A stretch of 64,000 bases of DNA from Mycolicibacterium iranicum (lineage in GTDB: Bacteria; Actinomycetota; Actinomycetes; Mycobacteriales; Mycobacteriaceae): assembly GCF_014190915.1 (NCBI RefSeq), contig NZ_JACHVU010000004.1, positions 124,001 through 188,000 on the forward strand, read 5' to 3'. A program made the translations under genes and the position numbers. Within the stretch, counting starts at the first letter, position 1. Each line of letters begins with the position of its first letter. The notes under the pieces were generated by a model that was given only the letters and a program-made list of their open reading frames with translations, was not told where the DNA came from and did no database searches. Positions 19,779-28,751 of the stretch are shown piece after piece.

Positions 19779-20531
19779 TTGCCGCCGCCGCAGGTGAATA
19801 ACCAAGATGGGTTCGTGGTTGATCTGGGCCGCGAAACATCGCACGACTCTTCCGATGAGCGTCAGCTCATTCAGGACGCCCTCCAGCAGCTCGACGAGTT
19901 GCAGCGCAACGGCGCCTCCGATCCCGACGACGGTCTGCGCACCCTGGTCGAGACGGCGGTCGCGGCAGTCCCGGGCGCGGTGTATGCCGGCATCACCCTG
20001 GTGACCGAGAGCGAAGACGTGTCGTCCGTCGCGGCGACGCACGAGTACGTCGACCTGCTCGACGCAGTCCAGCAGGAGGTGCGGGAGGGGCCGTGCCTGT
20101 CCGCGGCGTGGGAGAACCACCTCATCTGCATCGAGGACCTCCGCAGCGACGGACGGTGGCCGAAGTACCGGGACGCCGCCCTGGCTCGCACGCCCGTGCG
20201 CTCCGTGCTGTCCTTCGAGCTGCACACCGAGGGCAAGAGCGTGGCCGCGCTGAACTTTCTCGCCGAAACGCCGGGGGCGTTCGACGCGGACTCCATCGAG
20301 CTGGGGGTCGTCTATGCCACGCACACGACCCTGGCCTGGAACTCACTGCGCCGGGAACAGCAGTTCCGCAATGCGCTCGCCAGCCGTGACGTGATCGGTC
20401 AGGCCAAGGGAATTCTGATGGAGCGCCACGACATCGATGCCGTGGCCGCGTTCGACCTGCTGCGCCGACTGTCGCAGGAGATGAACGTCAAGCTCGCCGA
20501 CCTTGCCCAGCAGCTCGTTCGCAAGCGCTGA
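19779..20531 (+). CDS. GAF-ANTAR domain regulator
   Basis: About 250 residues. A GAF sensor domain (about 40-175; REGPCLSAAWEN, LSFELHTEGKSVAALNF) is followed by a C-terminal ANTAR RNA-binding domain (about 190-245) with the AKGILMER core. ANTAR proteins act on paired hairpins in nascent RNA and prevent termination. The start is uncertain. TTG 19779 has a GAGGA site upstream; GTG 19794 and GTG 19812 have none. No transmembrane part is seen. Confidence 0.85.
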   Translation: MPPPQVNNQDGFVVDLGRETSHDSSDERQLIQDALQQLDELQRNGASDPDDGLRTLVETAVAAVPGAVYAGITLVTESEDVSSVAATHEYVDLLDAVQQEVREGPCLSAAWENHLICIEDLRSDGRWPKYRDAALARTPVRSVLSFELHTEGKSVAALNFLAETPGAFDADSIELGVVYATHTTLAWNSLRREQQFRNALASRDVIGQAKGILMERHDIDAVAAFDLLRRLSQEMNVKLADLAQQLVRKR

Positions 20532-20559
20532 AGCTCACGCGGCGCCGGCAGGTGGGTGC

Positions 20560-20614
20560 GGCGACACCGGCTGATCCTCCCTGCTGAAAACCATGGTTGC
20601 GCCCCGGTGTCGCC
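20560..20614 (+). terminator. Inverted repeat after the GAF-ANTAR gene
   Basis: A perfect 11-bp repeat (GGCGACACCGG / CCGGTGTCGCC) with a 33-nt loop begins 29 nt after the stop. The most likely role is a terminator. The loop is long for one, so confidence is low. No other feature was seen in 20615-20727. Confidence 0.4.
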
Positions 20615-20730
20615 TTGGACCGGACATGTGGGCAACTGCACTCGATCCGGTCCCGACAGTCGCGATACCCGGGTGGGCGGGTGCGCAATCGTGCGCAAAG
20701 CGCAAAGAGGGTGTCCGATGGACGAAGTGG

Positions 20731-20803
20731 TGCCCCCACCAGGGCTCGAACCTGGGACCTGCGGATTAAAAGTCCGTAGCTCTACCGACTGAGCTATAGG
20801 GGC
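20731..20803 (-). tRNA. tRNA-Lys (anticodon TTT)
   Basis: A 73-nt cloverleaf. Acceptor GCCCCTA pairs with TGGGGGC; the D arm contains AGCTCAGTCGGTAGAGC, the anticodon loop CTTTTAA and the T arm GGTTCGAGCC. The 3' CCA is encoded (20728-20730). It lies on the opposite strand to the following three tRNAs. Confidence 0.97.
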
Positions 20804-20935
20804 GTGGGTGGACTTCGATGACGGGGAAAGGATACGGCACGCAGCCCGTTTGAGGATTTGGGTGTCCGTACCCTAAGCTATCGAAGCTCCCAACGACATG
20901 AGCGTTGCGAGTACCCCGGAGAGATTCGGAAATGG

Positions 20936-21008
20936 GCCCCCATCGTCTAGTGGCCTAGGACGCCGCCCTTTCACGGCGGTAGCACGGGTTCGAATCCCGT
21001 TGGGGGTA
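20936..21008 (+). tRNA. tRNA-Glu (anticodon TTC)
   Basis: A 73-nt cloverleaf. Acceptor GCCCCCA pairs with TGGGGGT (one G-U). The anticodon arm is CCGCC CTTTCAC GGCGG and the T arm GGTTCGAATCC. CCA is not encoded (CAC follows). Confidence 0.97.
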
Positions 21009-21047
21009 CACGCGACGACCACCTCGGTGGGAGGAGCAGCACAGTAA

Positions 21048-21121
21048 GGCCCTGTGGCGCAGTTGGTTAGCGCGCCGCCCTGTCACGGCGGAGGTCGCGG
21101 GTTCGAGTCCCGTCAGGGTCG
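21048..21121 (+). tRNA. tRNA-Asp (anticodon GTC)
   Basis: A 74-nt cloverleaf. Acceptor GGCCCTG pairs with CAGGGTC; anticodon arm CCGCC CTGTCAC GGCGG; T arm GGGTTCGAGTCCC. CCA is encoded at 21122-21124. Confidence 0.97.
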
Positions 21122-21165
21122 CCATTACGGCGAGGCACTTGCCAGGCAAGTGATCGGTGCCGTCC

Positions 21166-21239
21166 GGCCAGGTAGCTCAGTTGGTACGAGCGTCCGCCTG
21201 AAAAGCGGAAGGTCGCCGGTTCGATCCCGGCCCTGGCCA
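21166..21239 (+). tRNA. tRNA-Phe (anticodon GAA)
   Basis: A 74-nt cloverleaf. Acceptor GGCCAGG pairs with CCTGGCC; anticodon loop CTGAAAA between TCCGC and GCGGA; T arm CCGGTTCGATCCCGG. The Glu-Asp-Phe order is the one known in mycobacteria. Confidence 0.97.
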
Positions 21240-21256
21240 CCGCAAACATCGGTGAC

Positions 21257-21826
21257 ATGATGGTCCCGATGATTCGTCTTCTCGCCTTCGTCTCCGCGCT
21301 GTCGGCGCTCGCGATCTCAGCTGCCCCCGCGGTGTCCGCCCAGCCCCAGAGCTCCCTGGTCGACCTCGTCGACGCGGCGACGCGCCGGCTGCAGGTCGCC
21401 GACCCCATCGCGGCCAACAAGTTCCACACCGGCGGCCTCATCGAGGACCCGGCCCGCGAGCAGCAGGTCCTCGACGCGGTGTCCGCCGAAGCGACCACCC
21501 TGAACCTGGACCCGGCGTATGTGACGACCGCGTTCCGCGACCAGATCGACGCCACCGTCGCCGTGGAGTACACCCGCCTGGCCCAGTGGAAATTCGATCC
21601 CGCAGTCGCGCCCGCCGAGGCCCCCGACCTGGCGTCCTCGCGCGGGGTCATCGACGCGCTCAACCGCGAGATGGTCACGCTGATGGCCGACGACTGGGAC
21701 ACGCTCCACTCGCCGACCTGTCGTCTGGACCTCGATCAGGCCAAGGCGACGGTGGTGGGACAGCGCGGCCTCGACCCGCTGTACCGCCAGGCCCTCGACT
21801 TCGCGACGCGCAGCTACTGCCGTTGA
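21257..21826 (+). CDS. Secreted chorismate mutase (AroQ gamma type)
   Basis: About 189 residues with a signal peptide (to about residue 32, AVSA-Q) and an all-helical body. The active-site arginine stretch is TRRLQVADPIAANKF, with EDPAREQQVL and conserved cysteines near the C-terminus (PTCRLDL, RSYCR). It resembles secreted *MtCM (Rv1885c), which converts chorismate to prephenate outside the cytoplasm for unknown reasons. ATGs at 21257, 21260 and 21269 are all possible starts and change the signal peptide by at most four residues. It lies 17 nt after tRNA-Phe. Confidence 0.88.
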   Translation: MMVPMIRLLAFVSALSALAISAAPAVSAQPQSSLVDLVDAATRRLQVADPIAANKFHTGGLIEDPAREQQVLDAVSAEATTLNLDPAYVTTAFRDQIDATVAVEYTRLAQWKFDPAVAPAEAPDLASSRGVIDALNREMVTLMADDWDTLHSPTCRLDLDQAKATVVGQRGLDPLYRQALDFATRSYCR

Positions 21827-21836
21827 CCGTGACAGC

Positions 21837-22424
21837 ATGTCTTCCGGCATGAACGATTTTCGCCAGCGGTTGCTCGACGCGTTGGAAGCGTCGATCGCCG
21901 AGGACGGGTACCCGAAGACGACCGTCGCCGACATCGTCCGCCGCGCCAGGACATCCCGGCGCACCTTCTACGAACACTTCGACAGCCGGGAAGCGTGCTT
22001 CATCGCCCTGCTCTCGGACGCCAACGCCGACCAGATCAGGCAGATCTCCGAAGCCGTCGATCCCAGCGCGCCGTGGCAGAAGCAGGTGCGTCAGGCGATC
22101 GAGGCGTGGATCTCGTCCGGGGAGGCCCGGTCGGCGCTGATGCTGAGCTGGATTCGCGACGTGCCCGCGCTCGGCGCCGTCGCGCGGGAGTTGCAGCGCG
22201 ACGCCCTGGACAACTTCATCGACATGGTGGGCACGCTCGGGGCCACCGACGAGTTCCGCGCCGCGGGCATCGGTCCGGTGTCGCGGCGCCGGATCATCAT
22301 GCTGCTGGGCGGACTTCGCGAGCTGACCGCGATCACGGTCGAGGAGGGCGGCAAGATGAGCGATGTCATCGACGAGGCCGTCGACGCCTCCATCTCGCTG
22401 CTCAGTCCGCACGCTCCGGGCTGA
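21837..22424 (+). CDS. TetR family transcriptional regulator
   Basis: A 195-residue regulator with an N-terminal HTH (TTVADIVRRARTSRRTFYEHF, about residues 28-48) and a helical ligand domain. It starts at ATG 21837, 10 nt after the chorismate mutase stop, with ATG 21849 as an alternative. It converges with the metallo-beta-lactamase-fold gene. Ligand and targets are not apparent. Confidence 0.85.
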   Translation: MSSGMNDFRQRLLDALEASIAEDGYPKTTVADIVRRARTSRRTFYEHFDSREACFIALLSDANADQIRQISEAVDPSAPWQKQVRQAIEAWISSGEARSALMLSWIRDVPALGAVARELQRDALDNFIDMVGTLGATDEFRAAGIGPVSRRRIIMLLGGLRELTAITVEEGGKMSDVIDEAVDASISLLSPHAPG

Positions 22425-22432
22425 CCGCCGGG

Positions 22433-23227
22433 TCAGGGTGTCGCGGTGGCCTTCGCGCGTTCGAAGAGCGTGGCGTCGTGGCTGCACAGGATCATCAGAT
22501 CGGGGTCCCGGCGCTCATAGAGCTCGGTCAGACGAGAGTGGTTGTCCCTGACCTTGTCCCGGTCGAAGGCCACTGCCATCTCGAAGCCTGCCAAGGCCTT
22601 CGGCATCGGCGGGCCACCGGCGATCGTGCTCGGGTGGTAGAAGGCGTCGCCGGCCTGCAGCAGCCAGCGTTCACCGGCGTCGACGGCGACGCACGCGTGC
22701 CCGTCGGTGTGCCCGGGCAGCGAGATCATCACGAAACCGGGGCCGATCTCGCTGAGTTCCTTGGCCGCGGCGAAACCGCGCCACGCCTCGCCGTCGATGC
22801 TGTGCTCCACGAGCCGCGGCCCGTGCGCCCACTGTGAAGACTGGAACCGCAACCGGTTGCGCAAAGCCCGGGATCTCATCGCGCCGGCCGCCTCCTCTGT
22901 CGTCACATGGACGAGGGCGTCGGGGAAGTCGGCGAGGCCGCCGATGTGGTCGGCGTCGAAGTGGGTCACGATGATGTGGCGGACGTCCGACGGCGTGAAG
23001 CCGAGCCCGGCGAGCTGGCGCACCGCGGTCTCGGAGGGGTCGAAGACCGGCTTGAGGATCAACCGGCGGGCTGCGCCGAACTCCGCGGGGTGGCGGCAGT
23101 CGCGGGTGCCGAACCCGGTGTCGACGAGGACGAGACCGTCGTCGCCCTCGACGACCAGGACGTGACAGACGACCGTGGGACAGCCCACGGGATGCATGGT
23201 CCCGCAGTTGAGATGGTGGACCTTCAC
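22433..23227 (-). CDS. Metallo-beta-lactamase-fold hydrolase
   Basis: A 264-residue cytoplasmic protein with the zinc motif THFDADHIGG (HxDxDH type), an upstream VLVDTGFG, a later GHTDGHACV (third His) and an Asp in QAGDAFY. This arrangement is typical of lactonase-like members (AHL lactonases, MBL-fold hydrolases). Substrate is unknown. GTG 23227 is chosen because the family N-terminus VHHLNCGTM follows directly. The longer upstream frame is non-coding in appearance. It is divergent from the TetR gene at 23387. Confidence 0.85.
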   Translation of the reverse strand: MKVHHLNCGTMHPVGCPTVVCHVLVVEGDDGLVLVDTGFGTRDCRHPAEFGAARRLILKPVFDPSETAVRQLAGLGFTPSDVRHIIVTHFDADHIGGLADFPDALVHVTTEEAAGAMRSRALRNRLRFQSSQWAHGPRLVEHSIDGEAWRGFAAAKELSEIGPGFVMISLPGHTDGHACVAVDAGERWLLQAGDAFYHPSTIAGGPPMPKALAGFEMAVAFDRDKVRDNHSRLTELYERRDPDLMILCSHDATLFERAKATATP

Positions 23228-23374
23228 GAAATATGCCCCCCGGCGTGGCGTGCTGCAGGCGTGTCGGCGGACGCGCCCGCGGACAGTCAATGTGACACCC
23301 GCCCGCTGCGTCAACCCGCTCCGTTCGTGGGGGAGCAGCGTGATTTCCCCGGAGTTCGGGGCTGGTCGTTGAGG

Positions 23375-23380
23375 TACCTT
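23375..23380 (+). promoter_or_regulatory. -10 hexamer of a leaderless TetR gene
   Basis: TACCTT ends 6 nt before ATG 23387, so the transcript should begin at or beside the start codon. No ribosome-binding site is present, which agrees with leaderless translation. Confidence 0.6.
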
Positions 23381-23386
23381 ACGCAC

Positions 23387-23992
23387 ATGGTCCGGCCTGC
23401 TCAGACGGTGCGCAGTGAGCGCACCAGGGAAGCGCTGCGGCAGGCCGCGGTGGTCCGGTTCCTGGCCCAGGGCGTGGAGGAGACGACGGCCGAGCAGATC
23501 GCCGCGGACGCGGGGGTCTCGCTGCGCACCTTCTACCGGCACTTCGCGTCCAAGCACGATCTGCTGTTCGCCGACTACGACGCCGGTCTGCACTGGTTCC
23601 GCTCGGCACTGGCGGCGCGGTCACCGGACGCCTCGATCATCGAGGCGGTGCAGGCGGCCATCATGGCGTCGCCGTACGAGGACTGGGCGGTCACCAAGAT
23701 CGCCGCGATGCGGGCGCAGGAACTCGACGCCAGCCGCATCGTGCGTCATATCCGGCAGGTCGAGGCCGATTTCGCCGAGGCCGTCGAGCACCACATGACC
23801 GAGGCGAACGGGCCCTCGCCGGGCACCGACGAACGCATGCGCATCACTGTCACGGCCCGCTGCATCGCCGCGGCAGTATTCGGGGCGATGGAGGTGTGGA
23901 TGCTCGGCGAGGACCGGTCGCTGCCGGAACTGGACCGGCTGTGCCGGCACGCGCTGCAGCACCTGCGCTCCGGAGTCGGCGACAAGCTCTGA
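23387..23992 (+). CDS. TetR family transcriptional regulator
   Basis: A 201-residue regulator with HTH TTAEQIAADAGVSLRTFYRHF (about residues 33-53) and a helical C-terminal domain. The start ATG 23387 has a -10 hexamer 6 nt upstream. It is followed after 49 nt by the FAD oxidoreductase gene. A perfect inverted repeat 3 nt beyond its stop suggests that it regulates that gene. Confidence 0.86.
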   Translation: MVRPAQTVRSERTREALRQAAVVRFLAQGVEETTAEQIAADAGVSLRTFYRHFASKHDLLFADYDAGLHWFRSALAARSPDASIIEAVQAAIMASPYEDWAVTKIAAMRAQELDASRIVRHIRQVEADFAEAVEHHMTEANGPSPGTDERMRITVTARCIAAAVFGAMEVWMLGEDRSLPELDRLCRHALQHLRSGVGDKL

Positions 23993-23994
23993 AA

Positions 23995-24016
23995 GTTTTG
24001 TCATTATTGACAAAAC
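23995..24016. promoter_or_regulatory. Perfect TetR-type operator ahead of the FAD oxidoreductase gene
   Basis: GTTTTGTCA, 4 nt, TGACAAAAC: a perfect 9-bp inverted repeat. It is AT-rich against a GC-rich background and sits 25 nt before the ATG at 24042. A repressor bound here would block transcription of the oxidoreductase. The upstream TetR regulator is the obvious candidate. It could also act as a hairpin terminator for the TetR gene. Confidence 0.72.
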
Positions 24017-24041
24017 ATTCGCCCCGTGTCAGCCTCAGCCG

Positions 24042-25607
24042 ATGACGGACTTCGATGCCATCGTCGTCGGCGCGGGGCACAACGGGCTGACGGCCGCGGC
24101 GTTGTTGCAGCAGGCCGGTCTGCGCACCCTGTGTCTGGATTTCAAGCTCTACGCCGGCGGAATGGCCTCCACCGTGGAGCTTTTCGACGGCTTCCGCTTC
24201 GAGATCGCGGGGTCGGTCCAGGTGCCCACCTCGGCGGTGGTCAGCGATGCGCTCGGTCTCGGCGACCTGCCGACCGTCGATCTCGACGTGATGTCGGTGC
24301 AGTTGCGTGGCGTCGGCGACGATCCGCTCATCTACTACACCGACCCGATGACATTGTTGACCCACCTCAACGACGTGCACGGTGCCGACGCGGTCCACGG
24401 CATGGCCGGGCTGATGGCGTGGTGCCAGGCCCCGACGCGGGCGCTGGGCAGGTTCGACGCGGCGCAGCCGCCCAAGACGCTCGACGAGATGTTCGCCTGT
24501 GCCACCAGCGAATTCGAGAGACAAGCCATCAGCGACATGCTGTTCGGATCGGTGACCGACGTACTCGACCGTCACCTGCCCGATCGGGAGAAGCACGGGG
24601 CGTTGCGCGGCATGCTGGCGTTTCTGGCCGTCAACACCACCTACCGTGGGCCGGCCACTCCCGGCAGCGCCGCCGCGCTCGCCTTCGGCCTCGCCGTCCC
24701 GGACGAGAACGCCACGCTGATCAAGAAATTCCGCGGCGGTATGGGCGCGGTGACCGAACATCTTCTGCACCTGTTCACCGCGGCAGGCGGAGAGCTGCGC
24801 CTACGCAGCAGAGTCGACGGGATCCTCGTCGGGGACGGGCGGGTGTCGGGCGTGCGGCTGGACGACGGCACGACGGTGACGGCGCCGGTCGTGGTGTCCA
24901 ATCTCGCGCCGGACGTCACCGTCAACGAGCTCATCGACACCTCCGCGATCCCGGGCGACATCCGAGAACGGTTCTCCCGCATCGACCATCGCGGCAGCTA
25001 CCTGCAGATGCACTTCGCGCTCGACGGTCCGCCGACGTTCGCCGCACCCTACGAGGTGCTCAACGACCCCGAATTCCAGTCGGCCATCGGCATCTTCACC
25101 ACCCCCGAGGACCTTCAGCGTCAGTGGGAGGACTCGGCCAGGGGAGTGGTGCCGACCGATCCGGCCATCGCCCTGCAGATCCCGTCGGCCAACGATCCGG
25201 GGCTCGCGCCGCCGGGAAAGCACGCGGTCTCGGCGTTCTCCCTGTGGTTCCCGCTGACCGAGCAGGAGGCGAGCTACGGCGAGATGAAGACCGAGATGGG
25301 CCGCCGCGTCATCGACAAGATCACCCGGCTCGCACCGGATTTCGAGAGTCTCATCCTGCGCCACACCACATTCACGCCCAAGCACATGGGCACGATGTTC
25401 GGCGCACCCGGCGGTGACTACTGCCACGGCCTGATCCATCCCGAACAGATGGGCCCCAACCGTCCAGGCCCGAAAGGCTATGCCGACCAGCCGCTCCCCG
25501 TCGACGGGTTGTATTTGGCGAGTGCCGGATGCCACGGTGGACCGGGCATCACCTTCATCCCCGGCTACAACGCCGCTCAGCAGATCCTCGCGGACGGGCG
25601 CGGCTGA
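24042..25607 (+). CDS. FAD-dependent oxidoreductase, phytoene-desaturase-like
   Basis: A 521-residue enzyme with an N-terminal dinucleotide-binding motif ([12 protein letters not shown], residues 9-20), a central substrate region and a C-terminal FAD motif ([23 protein letters not shown]). This is the NAD(P)/FAD oxidoreductase family close to carotenoid desaturases and to human PYROXD2. No carotenoid genes are nearby, so the substrate is open. It starts at ATG 24042 and is probably repressed through the operator at 23995-24016. Confidence 0.88.
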   Translation: MTDFDAIVVGAGHNGLTAAALLQQAGLRTLCLDFKLYAGGMASTVELFDGFRFEIAGSVQVPTSAVVSDALGLGDLPTVDLDVMSVQLRGVGDDPLIYYTDPMTLLTHLNDVHGADAVHGMAGLMAWCQAPTRALGRFDAAQPPKTLDEMFACATSEFERQAISDMLFGSVTDVLDRHLPDREKHGALRGMLAFLAVNTTYRGPATPGSAAALAFGLAVPDENATLIKKFRGGMGAVTEHLLHLFTAAGGELRLRSRVDGILVGDGRVSGVRLDDGTTVTAPVVVSNLAPDVTVNELIDTSAIPGDIRERFSRIDHRGSYLQMHFALDGPPTFAAPYEVLNDPEFQSAIGIFTTPEDLQRQWEDSARGVVPTDPAIALQIPSANDPGLAPPGKHAVSAFSLWFPLTEQEASYGEMKTEMGRRVIDKITRLAPDFESLILRHTTFTPKHMGTMFGAPGGDYCHGLIHPEQMGPNRPGPKGYADQPLPVDGLYLASAGCHGGPGITFIPGYNAAQQILADGRG

Positions 25608-25635
25608 CGAGCCGCGTCACCCCACGCACGCGGAG

Positions 25636-25788
25636 TCAGTCGGTGGCGGGGCCGCTCGGGGTCGCGCCGCCCTCGTCGGACCAGTCGTTGCCCTCGTCAT
25701 CACCGCGGGAAGGGTCGGTGACGACGTCGTCGTCGGTGCCCTCAGGGGCGGTGTCGGTCTCGGTCGTGGTCGGCTTGTCTTTCGTCAC
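25636..25788 (-). CDS. Small acidic hypothetical protein, 50 aa
   Basis: It runs from GTG 25788 to TGA 25636. The peptide is rich in Asp, Glu, Thr and Gly (for example [20 protein letters not shown]) with no Cys and no hydrophobic core, so it is probably disordered. Codon third positions are strongly G/C, as in real genes here. It lies 33 nt downstream of the UBP zinc-finger gene on the same strand. Function unknown. Confidence 0.6.
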   Translation of the reverse strand: MTKDKPTTTETDTAPEGTDDDVVTDPSRGDDEGNDWSDEGGATPSGPATD

Positions 25789-25821
25789 GGCGCTGGATTA
25801 CCCAGGTCACCGCGCATTCAT

Positions 25822-26187
25822 TCAGCCGCGGCGAGCTTGCAGCTGGGCCATCCAGTCGGCAGGCACCCGACCGCGTGGGCCCGGCACCGTCTCGTCGGCC
25901 GGCCTGCTCTGGGGTGCGGCGAGTTCCGGACCGTCGTAGTACTGGTCGGTGTCGTAGTCCCAGAACCAGTCCTCGCCGGGTTCGAACGAGCGGATGATCG
26001 GGTGTCCGCTGGATCGCCAGTGCGCCGAGGCGTGCTTGGCGGGGGAGTCGTCACAGCAGCCGATGTGGCCGCAGGCCGCGCACCTGCGAAGGTGCACCCA
26101 CCAGCCGCCGTCGGCGTCGCATTCCACACACCCGGTGCCACTGGGCGCAACGCTGGGGTCGACAGCCTTCTTGTCGTCGTCGCTCAC
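25822..26187 (-). CDS. UBP-type zinc finger protein
   Basis: A 121-residue protein with a single ZnF-UBP domain. Cys/His pairs appear in [26 protein letters not shown] and [15 protein letters not shown], followed by EDWFWDYD. In eukaryotes this fold binds ubiquitin C-termini; the role of the stand-alone actinobacterial version is not known. It starts at ATG 26187 and is divergent from the SRPBCC gene, about 70 nt apart. Confidence 0.85.
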   Translation of the reverse strand: MSDDDKKAVDPSVAPSGTGCVECDADGGWWVHLRRCAACGHIGCCDDSPAKHASAHWRSSGHPIIRSFEPGEDWFWDYDTDQYYDGPELAAPQSRPADETVPGPRGRVPADWMAQLQARRG

Positions 26188-26245
26188 CCCTCGAGCCTAC
26201 GGTCCCGGTCGCTTCATCTCGATCCGAACGACGACCGCGGTGGTC

Positions 26246-26251
26246 TATGGT
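26246..26251 (+). promoter_or_regulatory. -10 hexamer of the leaderless SRPBCC-racemase operon
   Basis: TATGGT ends 6 nt before ATG 26258. No ribosome-binding site is seen. The spacing predicts a transcript starting at the ATG. Confidence 0.6.
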
Positions 26252-26257
26252 CTCGCC

Positions 26258-26698
26258 ATGGCAACCAAGGATTCCCGCGAGGTCGTTATCGACGCCACCC
26301 CCGAGCAGATCCTCGACGTGATCGCCGACGCCGAGGCGACCCCGTCCTGGTCGCCGCAGTACCAGAAGGCCGAGGTGCTGGAGCGTTTCGACAACGGGCG
26401 GCCCAAGCAGGTCAAGATGACCGTGAAGGCCGCGGGCCTGACCGACGAGCAGGTCATCGAATACACCTGGGGCGACGACAAAGTCACGTGGACGTTGGTC
26501 TCGGCCGGGCAACTCAAGGCCCAGGACGCCGGTTACACACTCACCCGGGAAGGGGACAAGACGCGGGTGCGGTTCGACATCGCCATCGACCTGTCGGTGC
26601 CCATGCCCGGCTTCATCCTCAAGCGCACGATGAAGGGCGGCGTCGAGACGGCGACCGAAGGCCTGAAGAAGCAGGTGCACAAGGTCATCAAGGGGTGA
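26258..26698 (+). CDS. SRPBCC (START-like) family protein, Rv0854-like
   Basis: A 146-residue protein of the polyketide-cyclase/START-like fold ([25 protein letters not shown], then [16 protein letters not shown]). The fold has a hydrophobic pocket for lipids or polyketides; the ligand is unknown. The gene is the first of three paralogues around the racemase gene. Its stop overlaps the racemase start by 4 nt. The start ATG 26258 is set by the leaderless promoter and the family N-terminus. Confidence 0.88.
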   Translation: MATKDSREVVIDATPEQILDVIADAEATPSWSPQYQKAEVLERFDNGRPKQVKMTVKAAGLTDEQVIEYTWGDDKVTWTLVSAGQLKAQDAGYTLTREGDKTRVRFDIAIDLSVPMPGFILKRTMKGGVETATEGLKKQVHKVIKG

Positions 26699-27771
26699 GC
26701 GGCGGACCCCTGGCCGGGGTGCGGGTCGTCGAACTCGGCGGCATCGGGCCGGGGCCGCACGCCGGGATGATGTTGGCGGATCTCGGTGCCGACGTGGTGC
26801 GCATCCGAAGGCCCGGCGGCCTGCAGATGCCGGCCGAGAGTGTCGACCTGATGCACCGCGGCAAGCGTGTGGTGGACCTCGACCTCAAGACGGAGCGCCG
26901 GGCGCTGCTCGGCCTGGTCGCCAGGGCCGACGTGTTGATCGACGGCTTCCGCCCCGGCACCTGCGAACGGCTCGGCATCGGGCCCGAGGACTGCGAATCG
27001 GTCAACGCGCGGCTGATCTTCGCGCGCATCACCGGCTGGGGCCAGCACGGCCCGATGGCGACGGACGCGGGCCATGACATCAATTACCTGTCCCAGACGG
27101 GGGCGCTGTCGGCGATCGGGTACCGCGATCGCCCCCCCGTCCCGCCTCTGAACCTGGTCGCCGACTTCGGCGGCGGGTCCATGCTGGTGCTCGTGGGCAT
27201 CGTGGCCGCCCTCTACGAACGGGAGTCGTCGGGGAAGGGGCAGGTGATCGACGCCGCGATGGTCGACGGCGTGAGCCTGCTGTCCCAGATCGCCTGGACG
27301 ATGAAGGCCGTCGGTTCGTTGCGCGACGAGCGGGAGTCCTTCCTGCTCGACGGAGGAACGCCGTACTACCGCACCTACGAGACCGCCGACGGCAGGCATG
27401 TCGCGGTGGGCGCGATCGAGCCGCAGTTCTACGCGCAACTGCTCGCGGGCCTGGGGTTGGCGGCCGAGGATCTTCCCGATCAGGGGGACCGCTCGGGCCA
27501 TCCCGCGATGCACCGCCTGTTCGCCGAACGGTTCGCCGCCCGGACCCGTGACGAGTGGGCCCGGATCTTCGCCGGCACCGACGCCTGCGTGACGCCCGTG
27601 CTGACGTGGCAGGAAGCGGCCGACAACGCGCATCTGCGCGCCCGCGCGACGATGGTGACCGCCCACGGCGTCGATCAGGCGGCCCCGGCGCCCCGGTTCT
27701 CCCGGACACCGGCGCCGCCGCCGGCGCGCCCGCCGCAGCACACCACCCCGGCCCACTCGATCGGGTGGTGA
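26695..27771 (+). CDS. far: Alpha-methylacyl-CoA racemase (CaiB/BaiF family), Far-like
   Basis: A 358-residue family III CoA-transferase. N-terminal [20 protein letters not shown] is the CoA-binding start. The racemase catalytic residues are visible: His in [11 protein letters not shown], Asp in ADFGGGSM and Glu in AIEPQFY. It inverts the 2-methyl centre of branched acyl-CoAs so they can enter beta-oxidation. GTG 26695 overlaps the previous stop (GTGA). The Pro/Ala-rich C-terminus is probably disordered. It matches Rv0855. Confidence 0.9.
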   Translation: MSGGPLAGVRVVELGGIGPGPHAGMMLADLGADVVRIRRPGGLQMPAESVDLMHRGKRVVDLDLKTERRALLGLVARADVLIDGFRPGTCERLGIGPEDCESVNARLIFARITGWGQHGPMATDAGHDINYLSQTGALSAIGYRDRPPVPPLNLVADFGGGSMLVLVGIVAALYERESSGKGQVIDAAMVDGVSLLSQIAWTMKAVGSLRDERESFLLDGGTPYYRTYETADGRHVAVGAIEPQFYAQLLAGLGLAAEDLPDQGDRSGHPAMHRLFAERFAARTRDEWARIFAGTDACVTPVLTWQEAADNAHLRARATMVTAHGVDQAAPAPRFSRTPAPPPARPPQHTTPAHSIGW

Positions 27772-27831
27772 CACGGCGTTAGCTGCGAAATACTGGGCAC
27801 GAGGCCGGTCGCTTGACTACCATTTGCCGGT

Positions 27832-28272
27832 ATGGCGGTGCGGGCATCCAGCGAAGTGGTGATCGAAGCCCCGCCGGAGGCGATCATGGACGCCCTGGCG
27901 GACATCGAGGCGGTGGCCTCGTGGTCCTCGCTGCACAAACAGGCCGAGGTGGTCGACCGCCACCCCGACGGCAGGCCGCACCACGTGCGAACGACGGTCA
28001 AGATCATGGGTCTCGCCGACAAGGAGTTGCTGGAATATCACTGGGGCGACCACTGGGTGGTGTGGGACGCCGAGAAGACGAGCCGGCAGCGCTGCCAGCA
28101 CGGTGAATACAACCTGACCCCGCTCGGTGAGGAACGGACCCGGGTGCGGTTCGATCTGATCCTTGATCTGGCCGCTCCCTATCCGACGTTCCTGGTCAGG
28201 CGGGCCAAGCGGATGGTGCTCGATGTCGCCCTGGAGAACCTCCGCCAACGCGTGCTCGCCGCGGCGCGATAG
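27832..28272 (+). CDS. SRPBCC family protein, Rv0856-like
   Basis: A 146-residue paralogue of the preceding SRPBCC protein (SSEVVIEAPPEAIMDALADIEAVASWSS; HWVVWDAEKT; VRFDLILDL). A TACCAT hexamer 8 nt before the ATG suggests a near-leaderless promoter, so it may be transcribed separately from the racemase. A third paralogue follows 4 nt later. Confidence 0.87.
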   Translation: MAVRASSEVVIEAPPEAIMDALADIEAVASWSSLHKQAEVVDRHPDGRPHHVRTTVKIMGLADKELLEYHWGDHWVVWDAEKTSRQRCQHGEYNLTPLGEERTRVRFDLILDLAAPYPTFLVRRAKRMVLDVALENLRQRVLAAAR

Positions 28273-28276
28273 CGAC

Positions 28277-28735
28277 ATGGCCATCCGGGCGGCGCGCGAG
28301 GTCCTCATCGAGGCACCGATGCCCGTCGTCCTGGACGCGTTGGCCGACGTCGAGGCCTGGCCGTCGTACTCGTCGATGCACAAGCACGTCGACGTCGTCG
28401 ACCGCTACCCCGACGGCCGCCCGCACCACGTGCGCGTCAAGGTGAGGGTGCTCGGGCTCAGCGACACCGAACTACTCGAATACCGTTGGGGTCCAGACTG
28501 GTTGGTGTGGGACGCGCAACCGACGTCGCAACAGTACGCCCAGCACGTCGAATACCGCCTCACCGACGAGCACAACGGCGCCTCGACGCGAGTACGCGTG
28601 GAGATCACGGTGGAACCGGCCGTGCCCATCCCGGAATTCATGATCCGCCGGGCCGGCAGCGCCGTGCTCGAGGCGTCCACCACGGGCATCCGCCGACTGG
28701 CCATGCAGCGCACGAGTTCTCACCGCGTCGAGTAG
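28277..28735 (+). CDS. SRPBCC family protein, Rv0857-like
   Basis: A 152-residue third paralogue, most similar to its immediate neighbour (RPHHVR in both; DWLVWDAQPTSQQ). The close spacing (4 nt) implies co-transcription. It is convergent with dapC, 16 nt away. Confidence 0.87.
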   Translation: MAIRAAREVLIEAPMPVVLDALADVEAWPSYSSMHKHVDVVDRYPDGRPHHVRVKVRVLGLSDTELLEYRWGPDWLVWDAQPTSQQYAQHVEYRLTDEHNGASTRVRVEITVEPAVPIPEFMIRRAGSAVLEASTTGIRRLAMQRTSSHRVE

Positions 28736-28751
28736 ACGCGTCGGCGATCCG

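Noticed and set aside
20731..21239. The tRNA cluster as an attachment site of an integrated element
   Set aside because: No integrase gene and no repeat of a tRNA 3' end were seen in the flanks; the neighbouring genes are ordinary mycobacterial genes.
25480..26694. In-frame upstream extension of the racemase gene (a fusion protein)
   Set aside because: It crosses other genes in a different frame and is low in protein character; the GTG at 26695 gives the conserved family N-terminus.
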